DNA of 64,000 bases from JADGHX01 sp963837755 (GCA_963837755.1 CAWIOP010000001.1:1178001-1242000), one strand, 5' to 3'. Positions 35,133 through 45,050 are shown, counted from the first letter of the stretch. The notes: generated by a model not told the origin, from the sequence alone. A program made the numbers and translations.

Positions 35133-35773
35133 GCGCCTGACTCAGCGGTTCGAGCGCACCGTGCGTGCAATTCGCGATAGCGGTCGATATCGGCCTGGAA
35201 CTGCGCGCGCAGCGCGTATTCTTCCTGCGTCTTTGGCGGCCGAGCGCCGCCTTCTGGCTGCGCATCTCGTTCACGCGTGCGCATGAGATTCTTCGGCCAG
35301 ATCATCCGGCATGCGCCGCGCGCCCGGCGCCTCGTTGTAGGGCTTGAAGTTGAGCGCGCGGGACTGCAGCGTGCCCAGGCGCGAGTGCAGGCTCTCAACG
35401 TACTCCTCCGCCGCGCGGCGTTGGCCGCTGATCTGCTCCAGCCGCACATCGCGCAGCGACTCGATGTCTTTCACCGAGGAGTAGGTGGAGAGCAGGAAGC
35501 TGTCGTGCTGCTGCTGGCGCAGGGCCGCTTCATGGGGCGCGCTTCCTCGGCGAGCTGGTCCGGGGTTTTCTGCGCATCGTTGTGGCCGACTTCCACGCCC
35601 TGCTTGTTGAGCACGCTGCTTTCCTTCTTCGCGTACTGGGGCGGAATACGGTCGCCGTAGTGCGCGACGCCGTTTTCGTCCACCCATTTATAGGCGACGC
35701 TCTTGTCGTCGGCGTGTGCAACACCGACCGCACAAAGCACGGCCAAAGCAAGACATGGTGCTCCAGGCGCGCA
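35118..35773 (-). CDS. DUF4124-domain periplasmic protein, frame-disrupted
   Basis: After a signal-like stretch (LALAVLCAVGVAHA) comes DDKSVAYKWVDENGVAHYGDRIPPQYAKKESSVLNKQGVEV, a DUF4124 domain (a short beta module found in proteobacterial envelope proteins). A predicted coiled coil follows in other frames: VKDIESLRDVRLEQISGQRRAAEEYVESLHSRLGTLQSRALNFKPY, then KTQEEYALRAQFQADIDRYRELHARC. The start near 35773 (MRAWSTM) is a guess because one indel lies just after it. The end overlaps the convergent dut stop. Function is unknown. Confidence 0.65.
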
Positions 35774-35838
35774 TCCAGCTGCTAACACTCCAACAAGCGA
35801 TTGCGCATATTCTGACTGACCGCGACGGCGCCGCAAGC

Positions 35839-36501
35839 TCAGGAGACGCCGTAACGCTCCCGGTAGGCCTTGAGCGATGTGAGCTGCTCCGCAGAAATGC
35901 GTGCCGAGCGCACCGCCGCCGGACGAGAGCGTCTCGATGAGGTCGGCGAGTGTGATGATGCTCACACACTTGAGTCCGTGCTCTGCCTCGAGCTCCTGCA
36001 CGGCCGAACGCATGCCCTGGCCGCGTTCCTGCCGGTCGAGCGCGAGCGCAACCGCCACCGGCTGCGCGCCGGCGGCGCGGATGATATCCAGCGATTCGCG
36101 GATGGCCGTGCCGGCAGTGATGACGTCGTCGACGATCACCACGCGCCCATGCAACGGCGCGCCGACGATGTTGCCGCCTTCGCCGTGATCCTTGGCCTCC
36201 TTGCGGTTGAAGGCGAACGGCACGCTGCGCCCGTGATGCTCGGCCAGCGCCATGGCCGTGGCGGTCGACGAGCGGAATGCCCTTGTAGGCGGGCCCGAAC
36301 AGCATGTCGAAGCTCGAGCCCCGAGTGCAGCAGGGCCGCGGCGTAACACTGCCCGAGCACCGCGGCCGCCTCGCCGTCGCTGAACAGGCCGGCATTGAAA
36401 AAGTAGGGACTTTCGCGCCCCGACTTCAGCTTGAAACTGCCGAAACGCAGCGCCTCGCGCGATATGGCGAGCTCGATGAACCTGAGCTGGTAATCCTGCA
36501 T
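35839..36501 (-). CDS. pyrE: Orotate phosphoribosyltransferase, frame-disrupted
   Basis: The start MQDYQLRFIELAISREALRFGSFKLKSGRESPYFFNAG is a typical PyrE N terminus. FDMLFGPAYKGIPLV, AFNRKEAKDHGEGGNIVGAPLHGRVVIVDDVITAGTAIRE contains the PRPP-binding loop VVIVDDVITAGTA. The C-terminal frame ends ISAEQLTSLKAYRERYGVS at 35839. Two or three indels (near 36315, 36265 and 35900) break an otherwise normal 220-residue protein. It makes orotidine monophosphate in pyrimidine synthesis. Divergent from xth. Confidence 0.9.
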
Positions 36502-36606
36502 GGCGGGCCTGCGGCAAAAAGCGCCGCGACGGTGCCACCCGCCCGACAGCGTGTCAACGCGCGCGTCCAAGCGCACGCGGAATGTCGCCGCTAGAATCCC
36601 ACCCTG

Positions 36607-37380
36607 ATGCGCGTCATCACCGTCAATGTCTGCGGCATCCGGTCCGCGGCGAGCAAGGGACTTTTCCGCTGGCTGGCAAACAGAAGGCCGACTTCATCTG
36701 CCTGCAGGAGACGAAAGCCCACTTCCACCAGCTCGCCGAGCACGACATCGACATTCCCGGCTACAAGGCCTAGTTCAACGACGCCGAGCGCAAAGGCTAC
36801 TCCGGTGTCGCGATCTACACGCGCCACGAGCCCACGCGTGTGATCAAAGGCTTCGGCATCCCGGAGTTCGACGGCGAGGGCCGCTACCTCGAGGCCCAGG
36901 TGGGCGACCTTTCGGTGATCTCGCTGTACCTGCCTTCGGGCTCCGTCGGGCCCCAACGGCAGGCCTCCAAGTACCGCTTTCTGGAAGGCTTTGCGCCGTA
37001 CCTGGCACGGCTGCGCCGTCGCAAGCGCCACTACATCATCTGCGGCGACTGGAACATCGCCCACAAGCCGATCGACCTGCGCAACTGGCGGTCGAACCAG
37101 AAGAACTCCGGCTTCCTGCCCGAGGAGCGCGCCTGGCTGGACCAGCTGTTCGGTCCTGCCGGGTACGTCGATGCGTTCCGCGAGGTGAACACCGGAGCCG
37201 GACCAGTACACGTGGTGGTCGAACCGCGGCCAGGCGCGCGCCAACAACGTCGGCTGGCGCATCGATTACCAGGTCGTGAGCGGCACGCTCGCCGGCAAGG
37301 CGCGGGCGGCGTCAATCTACAAGGTGAGCGCTTTTCAGACCACGCCCCGCTGACGATGGATTACGAGATCGACTCTGTGA
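36607..37380 (+). CDS. xth: Exodeoxyribonuclease III (Xth/ExoA), frame-disrupted
   Basis: MRVITVNVCGIRSAASKGLFRWLA begins the exonuclease III/AP endonuclease fold. After a missing base near 36679 the next frame gives ADFICLQETKAH (metal-binding Glu). An in-frame TAG at 36772 replaces the Tyr codon expected after GYKA. The following frame has GYSGVAIYTRHEP and, from 36840, YIICGDWNIAHKPIDLRNWRSN (active-site Asp-Asn). Further on are WWSNRGQARANNVGWRIDYQV and FSDHAPLTMDYEI with the catalytic Asp-His. The stop is uncertain because the visible frame is open into ampG. It repairs abasic sites. Confidence 0.88.
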
Positions 37381-37385
37381 GCGTT

Positions 37386-38680
37386 ATGGGCACCGACCAG
37401 GCCGCGCCGGGCGGGGCGGACGCCGCCGCCCCGCCCGCTGTGCCCAAGCCGCGCCTGCGCGAGGTGCTGGCGAGCCCGAAGATGCTCGCCATCATGATTC
37501 TCGGCGCTGCGTCCGGCTTTCCCAACCAGATAACCGAGAGCGCGCTGCAGGCGTGGCTCAAGGACTCGGGCTCGAGCAACACCACGATCGGAATCCTGTC
37601 GTACGTGGCGCTGCCTTACCTGCTGAAGTTTCTCTGGGCGCCGTTGCTCGACCGCTACCCAATGCCGTTTCTCGACAGGCGCGCGCGGCTGGATTCTCGT
37701 CACGCAGCTCGCGATTGCCGCCAGCATTGCCGCGCTGGCATTGCAGAATCCCGCGGCATCGCTGCTGCCGGTCGCCGTGTGCGCCGTGGCCATCGTGTTC
37801 TTCTCGGCCTCGCAGGACATCGTCTTCGACGCTTACCGCACCGACGTGGCCGAACCCCACGAGCGCGGGCTCGCGGCGGCCGCGACCAATCTCGGCTACC
37901 GGCCGGCGGCGTGGATCGCTTTTGCGCTCTCGCTCGTGCTGGCCGATTACTTCGGTTGGCGCCTGGCGTTCTTCGTCATCGCGGGCATCATGGCGACATT
38001 CGCCATCGCCACCTGGTTTGCGCCATCGCCGGAATACACCCAGGCGCCACCGCGCACCCTGCGCGAGTCGATCGTGGCGCCGCTGCGGGAGCTGTTCGGC
38101 ACGCCCGACGCCTACGCCTTTCTCGCGCTCATCATGCTGTTCAAGGTGGGCGATGCCTTCGCGTTAAAGCTGTTCACGCCATTCCTCATGGACATCGGCT
38201 TCACCAAGACGGAGATCGGCCTCGTCGCCAAGGCCGTGTTCACCAGCAGCGCCATGGTGGGCGCCGTGCTCGGCGGCATCTGGATGGTGAGACTGGGGCT
38301 GCTGCGCTCGATGCTGCTGTTCGGCGTGATGCAGGCCGCTTCGAATCTGCTTTATTGCGTGCTCGCGCTCGCCGGCAAGAGTTTCCCGCTCATGATCGCG
38401 GCCACGGCCATCGAGCAATGTGGCGGGCGCCATGGGCGACATCGCCTCGGTGGCGCTCATCATGGCTCTTTGCGACGCACGCTTCAGCGCGTTCCAGTAT
38501 GCGCTGCTGTCCACCATCGCCTTGTTGCCACGGTATGGGCTGGGTGGGCCCGCGGGCTGGCTGGCAGATCACGGTGGCTGGTCCACGTACTACGTCGTGA
38601 GCTTCGTGATAGGGCTTCCGGGAGTGCTCATCGTGTGGCTGCTGCGCGATAAGGTGCGGGCACTGGACGCGCGCCCGTGA
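37386..38680 (+). CDS. ampG: AmpG-family muropeptide permease, two frameshifts
   Basis: A major-facilitator protein of about 430 residues with twelve likely helices. PRLREVLASPKMLAIMILGAASGFP and WLKDSGSSNTTIGILSYVALPYLLKFLWAPLLDRY are characteristic of AmpG, as is FFSASQDIVFDAYRTDV. The end frame carries ARFSAFQYALLSTIALLPRY and HGGWSTYYVVSFVIGLPGVLI. Frames change near 37680 and 38420. AmpG imports anhydromuropeptides for cell-wall recycling. The upstream xth frame is open into this gene, but the ATG at 37386 with a proline/alanine-rich cytoplasmic lead is a reasonable start. Confidence 0.88.
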
Positions 38681-38732
38681 GCATGCACGCCGGGGTCACG
38701 CGAACCGCTTGCGAAGTCGACCACGCGAACGC

Positions 38733-39123
38733 ATGAGCGACGCCCCACTTCTCGATGTCGAGCGGGTGATCTGCCGGCTTGCGGATATCGATGACCCTGG
38801 CTCGCGCGGTTTCACCCTGGGCCAGGGCGACTGGCCGTTGCGCGGCCTGGTGGTGCGCGCCGGGGATCAGGCCTGGGGCTACGTGAACCGCTGCCCGCAC
38901 GCGGGGCATCCGCTGAATCTGGCTCCACATCGTTTCCTGACGCCGGGGCGCGAGCTGCATCCTGTGCTCATCGCACGGCGCGCTGTTCGACCGGCAGACA
39001 GGCTTCTGCATCGCCGGCCCGTGTGACGGCCAGTCGCTGCAGGGCGTGCCGCTCAAGATCGAGTCGGGCTTCGTGATGCTCGCCGACGACGTGGACGTGC
39101 AGGCCTATGCCGAGCGGGCGTAG
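38733..39123 (+). CDS. Rieske [2Fe-2S] domain protein, one frameshift
   Basis: The N-terminal frame encodes GFTLGQGDWPLRGLVVRAGDQAWGYVNRCPHAGHPLNLAPHRFL, with CPH as the first Rieske ligand pair. After one indel near 38955 the second pair is found in the other frame: CILCSSHGALFDRQTGFCIAGPCDGQSLQGVPLKIESGFVML. The C-x-H ... C-x-x-H pattern is complete and the total of about 129 residues fits a stand-alone Rieske ferredoxin. It probably passes electrons to an oxygenase or reductase that is not visible here. Confidence 0.87.
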
Positions 39124-39180
39124 CTTCACGGCACGCCACGCTCGCGTTCTTCAGTGGGCGCGGATGATTCGAGACGCGGA

Positions 39181-39496
39181 CTATTCGAAGAGATCGATTG
39201 CCGTCGAGCCCGCTGGCACGCAGGTCGCGTTCGGTGTCGCTAGCGTCGGCGCGCCGGCAGTCGTCATCGGGCTCCACATCGACCGAGCCGCTCCAGTCTT
39301 CGGGCGGGTCCGCGCTTTCCAGCGTGCCATCCTCCCACTGGCCGTCCCAGTCTTCGATATCCATCTCCTCGACGGTGCCGTCGAAGTACTGGATCTCGAT
39401 CGTGCCGTCGTCATCATCGAACGCGACGACCTCAAAGAGAGCGCCGCCCTCTTTCTGACGATACCAATCCCCGATGCCCGGTTGCGGAGCCGCCAT
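39181..39496 (-). CDS. Small acidic protein of the DUF6763 type, one frameshift
   Basis: An acidic protein of about 104 residues: MAAPQPGIGDWYRQKEGGALFEVVAFDDDDGTIEIQYFDGTVEEMDIEDWDGQ then PPEDWSGSVDVEPDD. A shift of one base near 39255 leads to TPNATCVPAGSTAIDLFE in another frame, the likely true end. The strand-rich N-terminal half resembles a small beta domain. The family recurs in gammaproteobacteria as a hypothetical; I cannot name a function. It is convergent with the Rieske gene. Confidence 0.7.
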
Positions 39497-39686
39497 ACGT
39501 AGTGATCTCCCCTGATTGCCGTCCCGGCTTGTCCGGCACGTGTTCATCCTGAACGCGCGGCGCTGTTTCGCGGGTGGATCGATGCGTTGTTATGCTTCAA
39601 TCGCACGCGTGAGCGAAAGCGCCGGAAGACTCTGCGCTTCACGTGTGACGAATTCAAGAAGAGATCAGAAGGTCTCGCGGAGCACC

Positions 39687-40319
39687 ATGCTCGATCAGCT
39701 GCTGAAATTTTTTGTCGTGTTCTTCGTCGTCGTTGAGCCACTGTCGCTGATACCCGTCTTCAGCGGCCTCACCGAGGGTGCCAGTGCTGGTTATAAGCAC
39801 AAGATGGCGCTCAAGGCGGTGTTGGTTGCGGGCCTCATCCTCGTGCTGTTCGCCGTCGGTGGCGCGTCGTTCCTGCGTGTCGCCGGAATCAGCCTCGACG
39901 CGTTCCGGATCTTCGGCGGGCTGCTGCTGTTTCTCATCGCGCTCGAAATGGTGTTCGCGCGCGAATCCGGCACGCGCACGTCGAGCAGCGAGCGCGCGGA
40001 AAGCGTGCGGCGCGCGGACATCTCGGTGTTCCCGCTCGCGTTTCCGTTCATCTCGGGGCCGGGCGCGTTAGCGACGATTCTGCTGTGGTTCGGGCCCGTG
40101 GCGATCTGGCAACGACCCGTGCTGTTCTTCGGCCTGCTCGCCTGCGTCGTCGCGGTGCTTGCGTTGACGCTGCTCGCCATGTGGCTATCGAGCCCGCTCA
40201 TGCGGGTGCTCGGCGTCACCGGCGCGAACGTTGCCAACCGCCTGCTCGGCGTGGTGCTCGGCGCATTGGCTGTCCAGTTCATCATTGATGGCGTGCGCGC
40301 CGTCTTCCCCATCGGCTGA
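39687..40319 (+). CDS. MarC-family integral membrane protein
   Basis: A 210-residue protein with six hydrophobic segments, matching the MarC/UPF0056 family. Signature parts are FFVVVEPLSLIPVFSGLTEG at the N terminus, VAGISLDAFRIFGGLLLFLIALEMVF in the middle and FPLAFPFISGPGALATILL before the last three helices, ending NRLLGVVLGALAVQFIIDGVR. The chosen ATG gives MLDQLLKFFVVFF; the open frame upstream is basic and lacks family similarity. MarC proteins are inner-membrane proteins of unresolved transport function, not proven drug pumps. Confidence 0.9.
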   Translation: MLDQLLKFFVVFFVVVEPLSLIPVFSGLTEGASAGYKHKMALKAVLVAGLILVLFAVGGASFLRVAGISLDAFRIFGGLLLFLIALEMVFARESGTRTSSSERAESVRRADISVFPLAFPFISGPGALATILLWFGPVAIWQRPVLFFGLLACVVAVLALTLLAMWLSSPLMRVLGVTGANVANRLLGVVLGALAVQFIIDGVRAVFPIG

Positions 40320-40376
40320 AAGCGCGAGCGAATCAGGTCACGCGGCACGGCGTGCAAGCGGGGCGTAGGCGCCGCC

Positions 40377-41053
40377 TCATTTGCGACGAAATGCGAGGTC
40401 CCACACGCCATGCCCGAGCCGCTGGCCGCGCTTCTCGAAGCGCGTGGTGATGCGCTCGGCGGGCCTTTCCATAAACCCGCCATCCGCGGCTGTGTTCTCA
40501 AGCGATTCGTTCGCGGTCAGCACTTCGAGCATCTGTATCGCGTACGGCTCCCAGTCTGTCGCGAGTCGCAACATGCCGCCCGGCTTCAGCCGGCTCACGG
40601 CGAGCGCGATGAAAGGCGGCTGCACGAGCCTGCGCTTGTGGTGGCGCTTCTTGTGCCACGGGTCGGGAAACAGGATGAGCAGCTCATCGAGCGACTGCGG
40701 CGGCAACTGGTACTCCAGCACCTCCACTGCGTCGTGGCACACGATGCGCACGTTCGTGAGCTGCGCGGTTTGCGCCGCGAGCAGCAGCCGGCCGACGCCG
40801 GCGCGGTGAACCTCGATGCCGAGATAGTCGCGCTGCGGGTGTGCGGTGGCGAGCGCGGCAGGTTCTCGCCGTTGCCGAAGCCGATCTCGACCACGCGAGG
40901 CGCGCTGCGGCCGAACAATGCGTCCAGGTCAAGCGGCTTGCCGTCGAACTCAACGCCGTACTTCGGCCACGACTCCTCGAGTGCGCGTTGCTGCGCTTCG
41001 GTGATGCGGCCGGCGCGAGTGACGAATGAGCGAATCGATCTGGGGTGTTCCAC
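40377..41053 (-). CDS. trmB: tRNA (guanine46-N7)-methyltransferase TrmB, one frameshift
   Basis: RSIRSFVTRAGRITEAQQRALEESWPKYGV and RVVEIGFGNGENL (SAM-binding motif) occupy the N-terminal frame. Near 40865 the frame shifts, and NVRIVCHDAVEVLEYQLPPQSLDELLILFPDPWHKKRHHKRRLVQP continues in the final frame with the family motif FPDPWHKKRH and the C-terminal RFEKRGQRLGHGVWDLAF. Total length of about 225 residues is normal. It methylates G46 in tRNA variable loops. It is convergent with the MarC gene. Confidence 0.92.
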
Positions 41054-41115
41054 CCGTGAAGTCTACTGGATCGCTTCGTTCACGTGGCTTGCCCGGGAGC
41101 GCCGGGAAACGCCCC

Positions 41116-41195
41116 GGGAAGTCGCGACGCGGATGGGGGGATTTCCGCGTCGCGACTTCCCGCCGCGTCGAATCCAGATGCGATTCGACGCGGCG
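41116..41195. repeat. Two tandem perfect hairpins between trmB and the porin gene
   Basis: The first hairpin has 18-bp arms (41116-41133 and 41144-41161, starting GGGAAGTCGCGACGCGGA). The second has 14-bp arms (41161-41174 and 41182-41195) around a 7-nt loop. Neither is followed by a T-run. They start 7 bp past the porin stop, so they probably stabilise the porin mRNA 3' end or act as a Rho-assisted barrier. Confidence 0.7.
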
Positions 41196-41201
41196 CTGAG
41201 C

Positions 41202-42422
41202 TCAGAAGGCCAGGAACGCGCCCAGGTTGACCGTCTTCGCCTTGTTCTCCACGCCGTTCTGTGCTTCGGACTTGATGTCCGTGAACTCCGCGAGCAGCGT
41301 CAGGTTCTCGGTGGTCTTGTGATAGACGCCGAGCGTGTACTTGCTGTTCTTCTGCACGAGCGTCGCATTCGCCTCGCCGCTGGCAAGATCGAGATTGCTC
41401 TCGCCATAGTTGAGGCCGAACTTCGTCTTGCCCGCGGTGAACGTCACTTGCGCGAGGAAGCCGTCGGAGTCGCGCTCGCGGCCGAGGCCGTCGCTCGCGA
41501 GCACGTACAGGCCCGTCGTGCCGACGCCGCTGCCGTTGTAGTAATACGCCAGGAACTCGGCGGGGCCCGCCTTGAACTTGCCGCCGACGTCGAACGCCGT
41601 GCTATCGAAGTCGCTGGCGTTCGTCACGCCTTCCTGTGTCTGCTGCAGGAACGTGGCGGACAGATACAGGTTGTTGTAAGTCCAGGCCACCTTGCCGTGG
41701 AAGCCCGGTGCGGCCTTTGGCGTGGAGTTCGGGCCCAGCGGCTCGAGCGGGTCGAAGATGCCGACGGTGACCTTCAGTCCGCTGAAGTCGGGCGTCGTGT
41801 AATTGATCTGCGCGAGCCAATCCGTATAGATGTAGCCCAGGCCGATCGAGCCGAGCGACGTGTTGGGCGGTGCGGCGTGGTCCCCGCCGCCTGCGCCAAC
41901 TCCGATCAGCGTCATGTCCCCCAGGATCGCGTCCTGCCCGAAGAGGCCGATGTTGCGACCGGCGAGCACCGTGCCCATGCGCTCGTTGCCGAACGTGAGG
42001 AACACCTGGCGAACGTCCAGTCCGGTGGTGCCGAGCGCGGTGTTCGGGCTCGTGCCCGGATTGTTTTGCAGATTCGGGCTGCCGCCGTCGTTCGTGCTGA
42101 TGCCCGGGAACAGCCCGAACGTCACGCCGAGGTCATATCCCCCTTGGGTCGTCGAGGCGCTTATCGCCAGGGATGCCGGGAGCAACCCGTTGCTCACCGA
42201 AGAGGACGTGTCTTCCGCGTCGAGCGCCGCAGTGCAGGCGAGCCCGCCCGCCACGACGCCCGGCGAGTCATCGCATTTCGAGAGGATGTAGTGCGCGTTC
42301 ACGTTGCCGCTAGCGGTGAATTTCCAGTCACCCGCAGTGATCTCCACCGCGTGCGACGCCGTTGACGCGATGATCGCCGCAACCGATGCGGCAATCGTGA
42401 GGCCAATGCGTGTGTGAGTCAT
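41202..42422 (-). CDS. Outer-membrane porin (Gram-negative porin family)
   Basis: A 406-residue protein with a signal peptide (IGLTIAASVAAIIASTASHAV) and alternating beta-strands through to a C-terminal phenylalanine (TVNLGAFLAF), as in trimeric porins. The start of the barrel is AVEITAGDWKFTASGNVNAHYILS, and a typical segment is GLDVRQVFLTFGNERMGTVLAGRNIGLFGQDAIL, equivalent to the constriction-side RxxWVGL region of related porins. Two cysteines at about residues 50-65 (KCDDSPGVVAGGLACTAALD) may form a loop disulphide. It should form a diffusion channel; solute preference cannot be told. Confidence 0.85.
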   Translation of the reverse strand: MTHTRIGLTIAASVAAIIASTASHAVEITAGDWKFTASGNVNAHYILSKCDDSPGVVAGGLACTAALDAEDTSSSVSNGLLPASLAISASTTQGGYDLGVTFGLFPGISTNDGGSPNLQNNPGTSPNTALGTTGLDVRQVFLTFGNERMGTVLAGRNIGLFGQDAILGDMTLIGVGAGGGDHAAPPNTSLGSIGLGYIYTDWLAQINYTTPDFSGLKVTVGIFDPLEPLGPNSTPKAAPGFHGKVAWTYNNLYLSATFLQQTQEGVTNASDFDSTAFDVGGKFKAGPAEFLAYYYNGSGVGTTGLYVLASDGLGRERDSDGFLAQVTFTAGKTKFGLNYGESNLDLASGEANATLVQKNSKYTLGVYHKTTENLTLLAEFTDIKSEAQNGVENKAKTVNLGAFLAF

Positions 42423-43034
42423 GGGAGCCTTCCTTAAAGTCGTTATTGGCGACGGCGCGTCTAACCGAAAGTCCGCGCCGCGTCTGTGCCGTCGCAATTC
42501 AGATCCCGCGACGTTGCCGGCCAGCTAAATTGCAACGTGCATGCCAGCGGGAAAACGGCGCACGGCGCGCTAAAACGCGCTTTCTTGCAGGCGCACGAGG
42601 GCTCACTGTCACGTGGCTCGCCCGTCGCCTGACACAGATGTCCCGCAGATGGGTCGTTGCGTGAAATCCACGATCGTCGGCTTCGACGTCGGCGCACGGA
42701 CCGGCACCCGCAACGCTTTATTGCTGCGGTGCTGGCCGAAAGTCCGGGCTTCGCTTGTCTATCGGCCCGCCGACGGCCCCCACGCGTTGAATCAATACAA
42801 CTGGAGTTGCGCCGGAGCCTCGGCTGCGCTCAACATCTGCGCTCGCGAGAGGCGGTTGCTGATTCGGTGTCGGGGTTACCGGCATGTCTTTCCAGTGCCA
42901 CAGTGTCATGCGAGGTGCGTGGCATGGTTGGTGCAAAACCCTGGCGGGATGAGCCTGCGATCACGGCGACAGCGCTCTCCTCGGAACGGGAAATAACAGC
43001 GGCACGACGATGAATCGTTGTTGAGGGGACTCCA
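42423..43034. promoter_or_regulatory. 612-bp divergent intergenic region
   Basis: This long spacer separates the porin gene from the sigma-54 activator gene. It contains no convincing coding frame. A candidate sigma-54 promoter, TGGCATG-N4-GTGC at 42920-42934, has the GG and GC at the correct spacing with one mismatch in the -12 element, facing the activator gene 100 bp downstream. A short imperfect repeat, GCGCTAAAACGCGC, lies at about 42567. All readings are tentative. Confidence 0.3.
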
Positions 43035-45050
43035 ATGACTAACGCATTAGGGACCAGGCATTCCGATGACGTGATGCGCATCGTTCACAGCTTGCCGCGT
43101 CCGGGGCGGGAGCTTCCCGACCGCACCATTGCGCGCTCGTGGATTCGCTGCGCGAACGACTATCGCCTGGATCCGTCACGGCCGGACGCTCCACACATCA
43201 TCGACACGCGCGCGCTCGCGAACCGTCGCGAGCAGTACGCCGATCTCGTCGCCATCGGCGCGGCGGAAATCGACCGTCTCTACGATCAGATCGCAGGCTC
43301 GGGCTATGCCTTGCTGCTCACGGATGCGAGCGGGATCATCCTCTACGAAAAGGCCGACCCCGCGCTCAAGGAAATCTTCAAGAGCGCGGGCCTGGTGCCC
43401 GGCGCGGACTGGAGCGAGCGTAGCCGCGGCACTAACGGCATGGGCACGTGTCTCGCGGAGCGCCGGCCCGTCACCGTTCACCGCAACGATCACTTCTACG
43501 CGCATCACATCGGGCTCACCTGCTTCGGCGTGCCCATTCGCGGGCCGGTGGACGAGCTCATCGCCGTAATCGATGCCTCGTGCATCGGCGGGCAGGACGT
43601 GCGCGGCACCCAGACGCACACCATGGCGCTCGTGCGACTCTCCGCGCACATCATCGAGAAGGTGCTGTTCCTGCGCCATCACGAGCACAACGCGATACTC
43701 CGGTTCCACAACCGCCCCGACCTCGTGGATCTGTTCCACGACGGCGCGCTCGCCCTCGCGGAAGACGGCACCGTCATCGGCGCCGATCACACCGCTGCGC
43801 AGTTGCTCGAAGCTCGCGACCGCTATGAGCTCGTCGGCCGCCCCATCGGCGAGATATTCGACACGGACGGTGCGGACAGCGTGTCGCTGGACCTGCTGCG
43901 CAGCGCGTCGCTTGCGCCGTTGCGTGACCCGAAAAAGGGGCAGGGCTATTACGGGAGCCTGCACGGCGGGCGTCAGGCCGCCGAGGCGCGGCCGGCGTCG
44001 CGCCCGGTGCAGGAAGTGGTGCAGATGCCGGCGAACCCGAAGCGGCCCGCGCTCACGCTGGAAGACCTGGCGGGCGAGGATCCGCAGATGCTTCGCAATG
44101 TGCGCAGCGCGCGTCGCATCGTCGACACGGGCGTTTCCGTTCTGATCCAGGGGGCCACCGGCTCCGGTAAGGAAGCGTTCGCGCACGCCATGCATGCCGT
44201 GAGCAGCCGCGCGGGCCAGGCGTTCGTGGCCGTGAATTGTGCCGCCATTCCCGAAACGCTGATCGAGAGCGAGCTGTTCGGCTACAAGCCCGGCGCGTTC
44301 ACCGGCGCCCGCAAGGAAGGCATGAAGGGCAAGATCCTTCAGTCTTCGGGCGGCACGCTGTTCCTCGATGAGATCGGCGACATGCCGCTGTCGCTGCAGA
44401 CGCGGTTGCTGCGCGTGCTGGAAGAGCAGGAGATCGTGCCGCTCGGTAGCGAGACTGCGCTGAAGGTAGACCTGCACGTAGTCGCGGCCTCCCACCGCAA
44501 CCTGCGGGAGATGATCGCGCGCGGGGAATTCCGTGAAGACCTCTACTACCGCCTGAACGGCATCACGCTTGAGCTGCCCCGTCTGGCAGACCGTGCCGAT
44601 CGCGAGCGGGTCATCCACCGCGCGCTCTCCGCGGAGACGTGTAATGGGCGGCCGGCGGCAATCGAATTGGATGCGCTCCAGCGGCTCATCTCCTATCCGT
44701 GGCCCGGCAACATCCGTGAGCTGCGCAATGTCATTCGTACGGCGCTCGCCATCAGCGAGGGCGGCGTGGTGCGCCTCATCGATCTGCCGCGGGAAATTCG
44801 CGAGCCGCCGCAGGCCAGTGCGGTGGCCACGCCGGCTGCACAGGCATTGGGCGGCTCCGTGCCCGCCGAAGCCGAGCCGCTGGAGACCTGCGCGAACCCG
44901 CTGCAAGCGGCGGAGCGCAGCGCGCTGCTGAAAGTCATCGAGAAGTGCCGCGGCAACATGACGCACGCGGCTGAGCACCTCGGGGTGAGCCGCAACACCC
45001 TTTATCGCAAGATGAAGACGCACGGCATTCCCACGCGGAGTGGCTCGTGA
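43035..45050 (+). CDS. AcoR-type sigma-54-dependent transcriptional activator
   Basis: A 671-residue enhancer-binding protein. An N-terminal region (SWIRCANDYRLDPSRPDAP) of the AcoR type leads into a GAF domain (about 75-210, with GIILYEKADPALKEIF, GTNGMGTCLAERRPVTVHRNDHF and LTCFGVPIRGPVDELIAVIDAS) and a PAS-like segment. The AAA+ domain (about 350-575) has Walker A GATGSGKE near residue 375 and the sigma-54 contact loop GAFTGA near 420. The C-terminal Fis helix-turn-helix is NMTHAAEHLGVSRNTLYRKMKTHGI. Such regulators usually drive acetoin, alcohol or quinoprotein dehydrogenase genes. None lies next door except a pqqD-like gene and a broken peptidase. Confidence 0.92.
   Translation: MTNALGTRHSDDVMRIVHSLPRPGRELPDRTIARSWIRCANDYRLDPSRPDAPHIIDTRALANRREQYADLVAIGAAEIDRLYDQIAGSGYALLLTDASGIILYEKADPALKEIFKSAGLVPGADWSERSRGTNGMGTCLAERRPVTVHRNDHFYAHHIGLTCFGVPIRGPVDELIAVIDASCIGGQDVRGTQTHTMALVRLSAHIIEKVLFLRHHEHNAILRFHNRPDLVDLFHDGALALAEDGTVIGADHTAAQLLEARDRYELVGRPIGEIFDTDGADSVSLDLLRSASLAPLRDPKKGQGYYGSLHGGRQAAEARPASRPVQEVVQMPANPKRPALTLEDLAGEDPQMLRNVRSARRIVDTGVSVLIQGATGSGKEAFAHAMHAVSSRAGQAFVAVNCAAIPETLIESELFGYKPGAFTGARKEGMKGKILQSSGGTLFLDEIGDMPLSLQTRLLRVLEEQEIVPLGSETALKVDLHVVAASHRNLREMIARGEFREDLYYRLNGITLELPRLADRADRERVIHRALSAETCNGRPAAIELDALQRLISYPWPGNIRELRNVIRTALAISEGGVVRLIDLPREIREPPQASAVATPAAQALGGSVPAEAEPLETCANPLQAAERSALLKVIEKCRGNMTHAAEHLGVSRNTLYRKMKTHGIPTRSGS

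Noticed and set aside
36840..38600. Natural Xth-AmpG fusion suggested by a 586-codon frame
   Set aside because: The region is full of indels, AmpG then changes frame, and a plausible ATG exists at 37386; the fusion is most likely an artefact of the errors.
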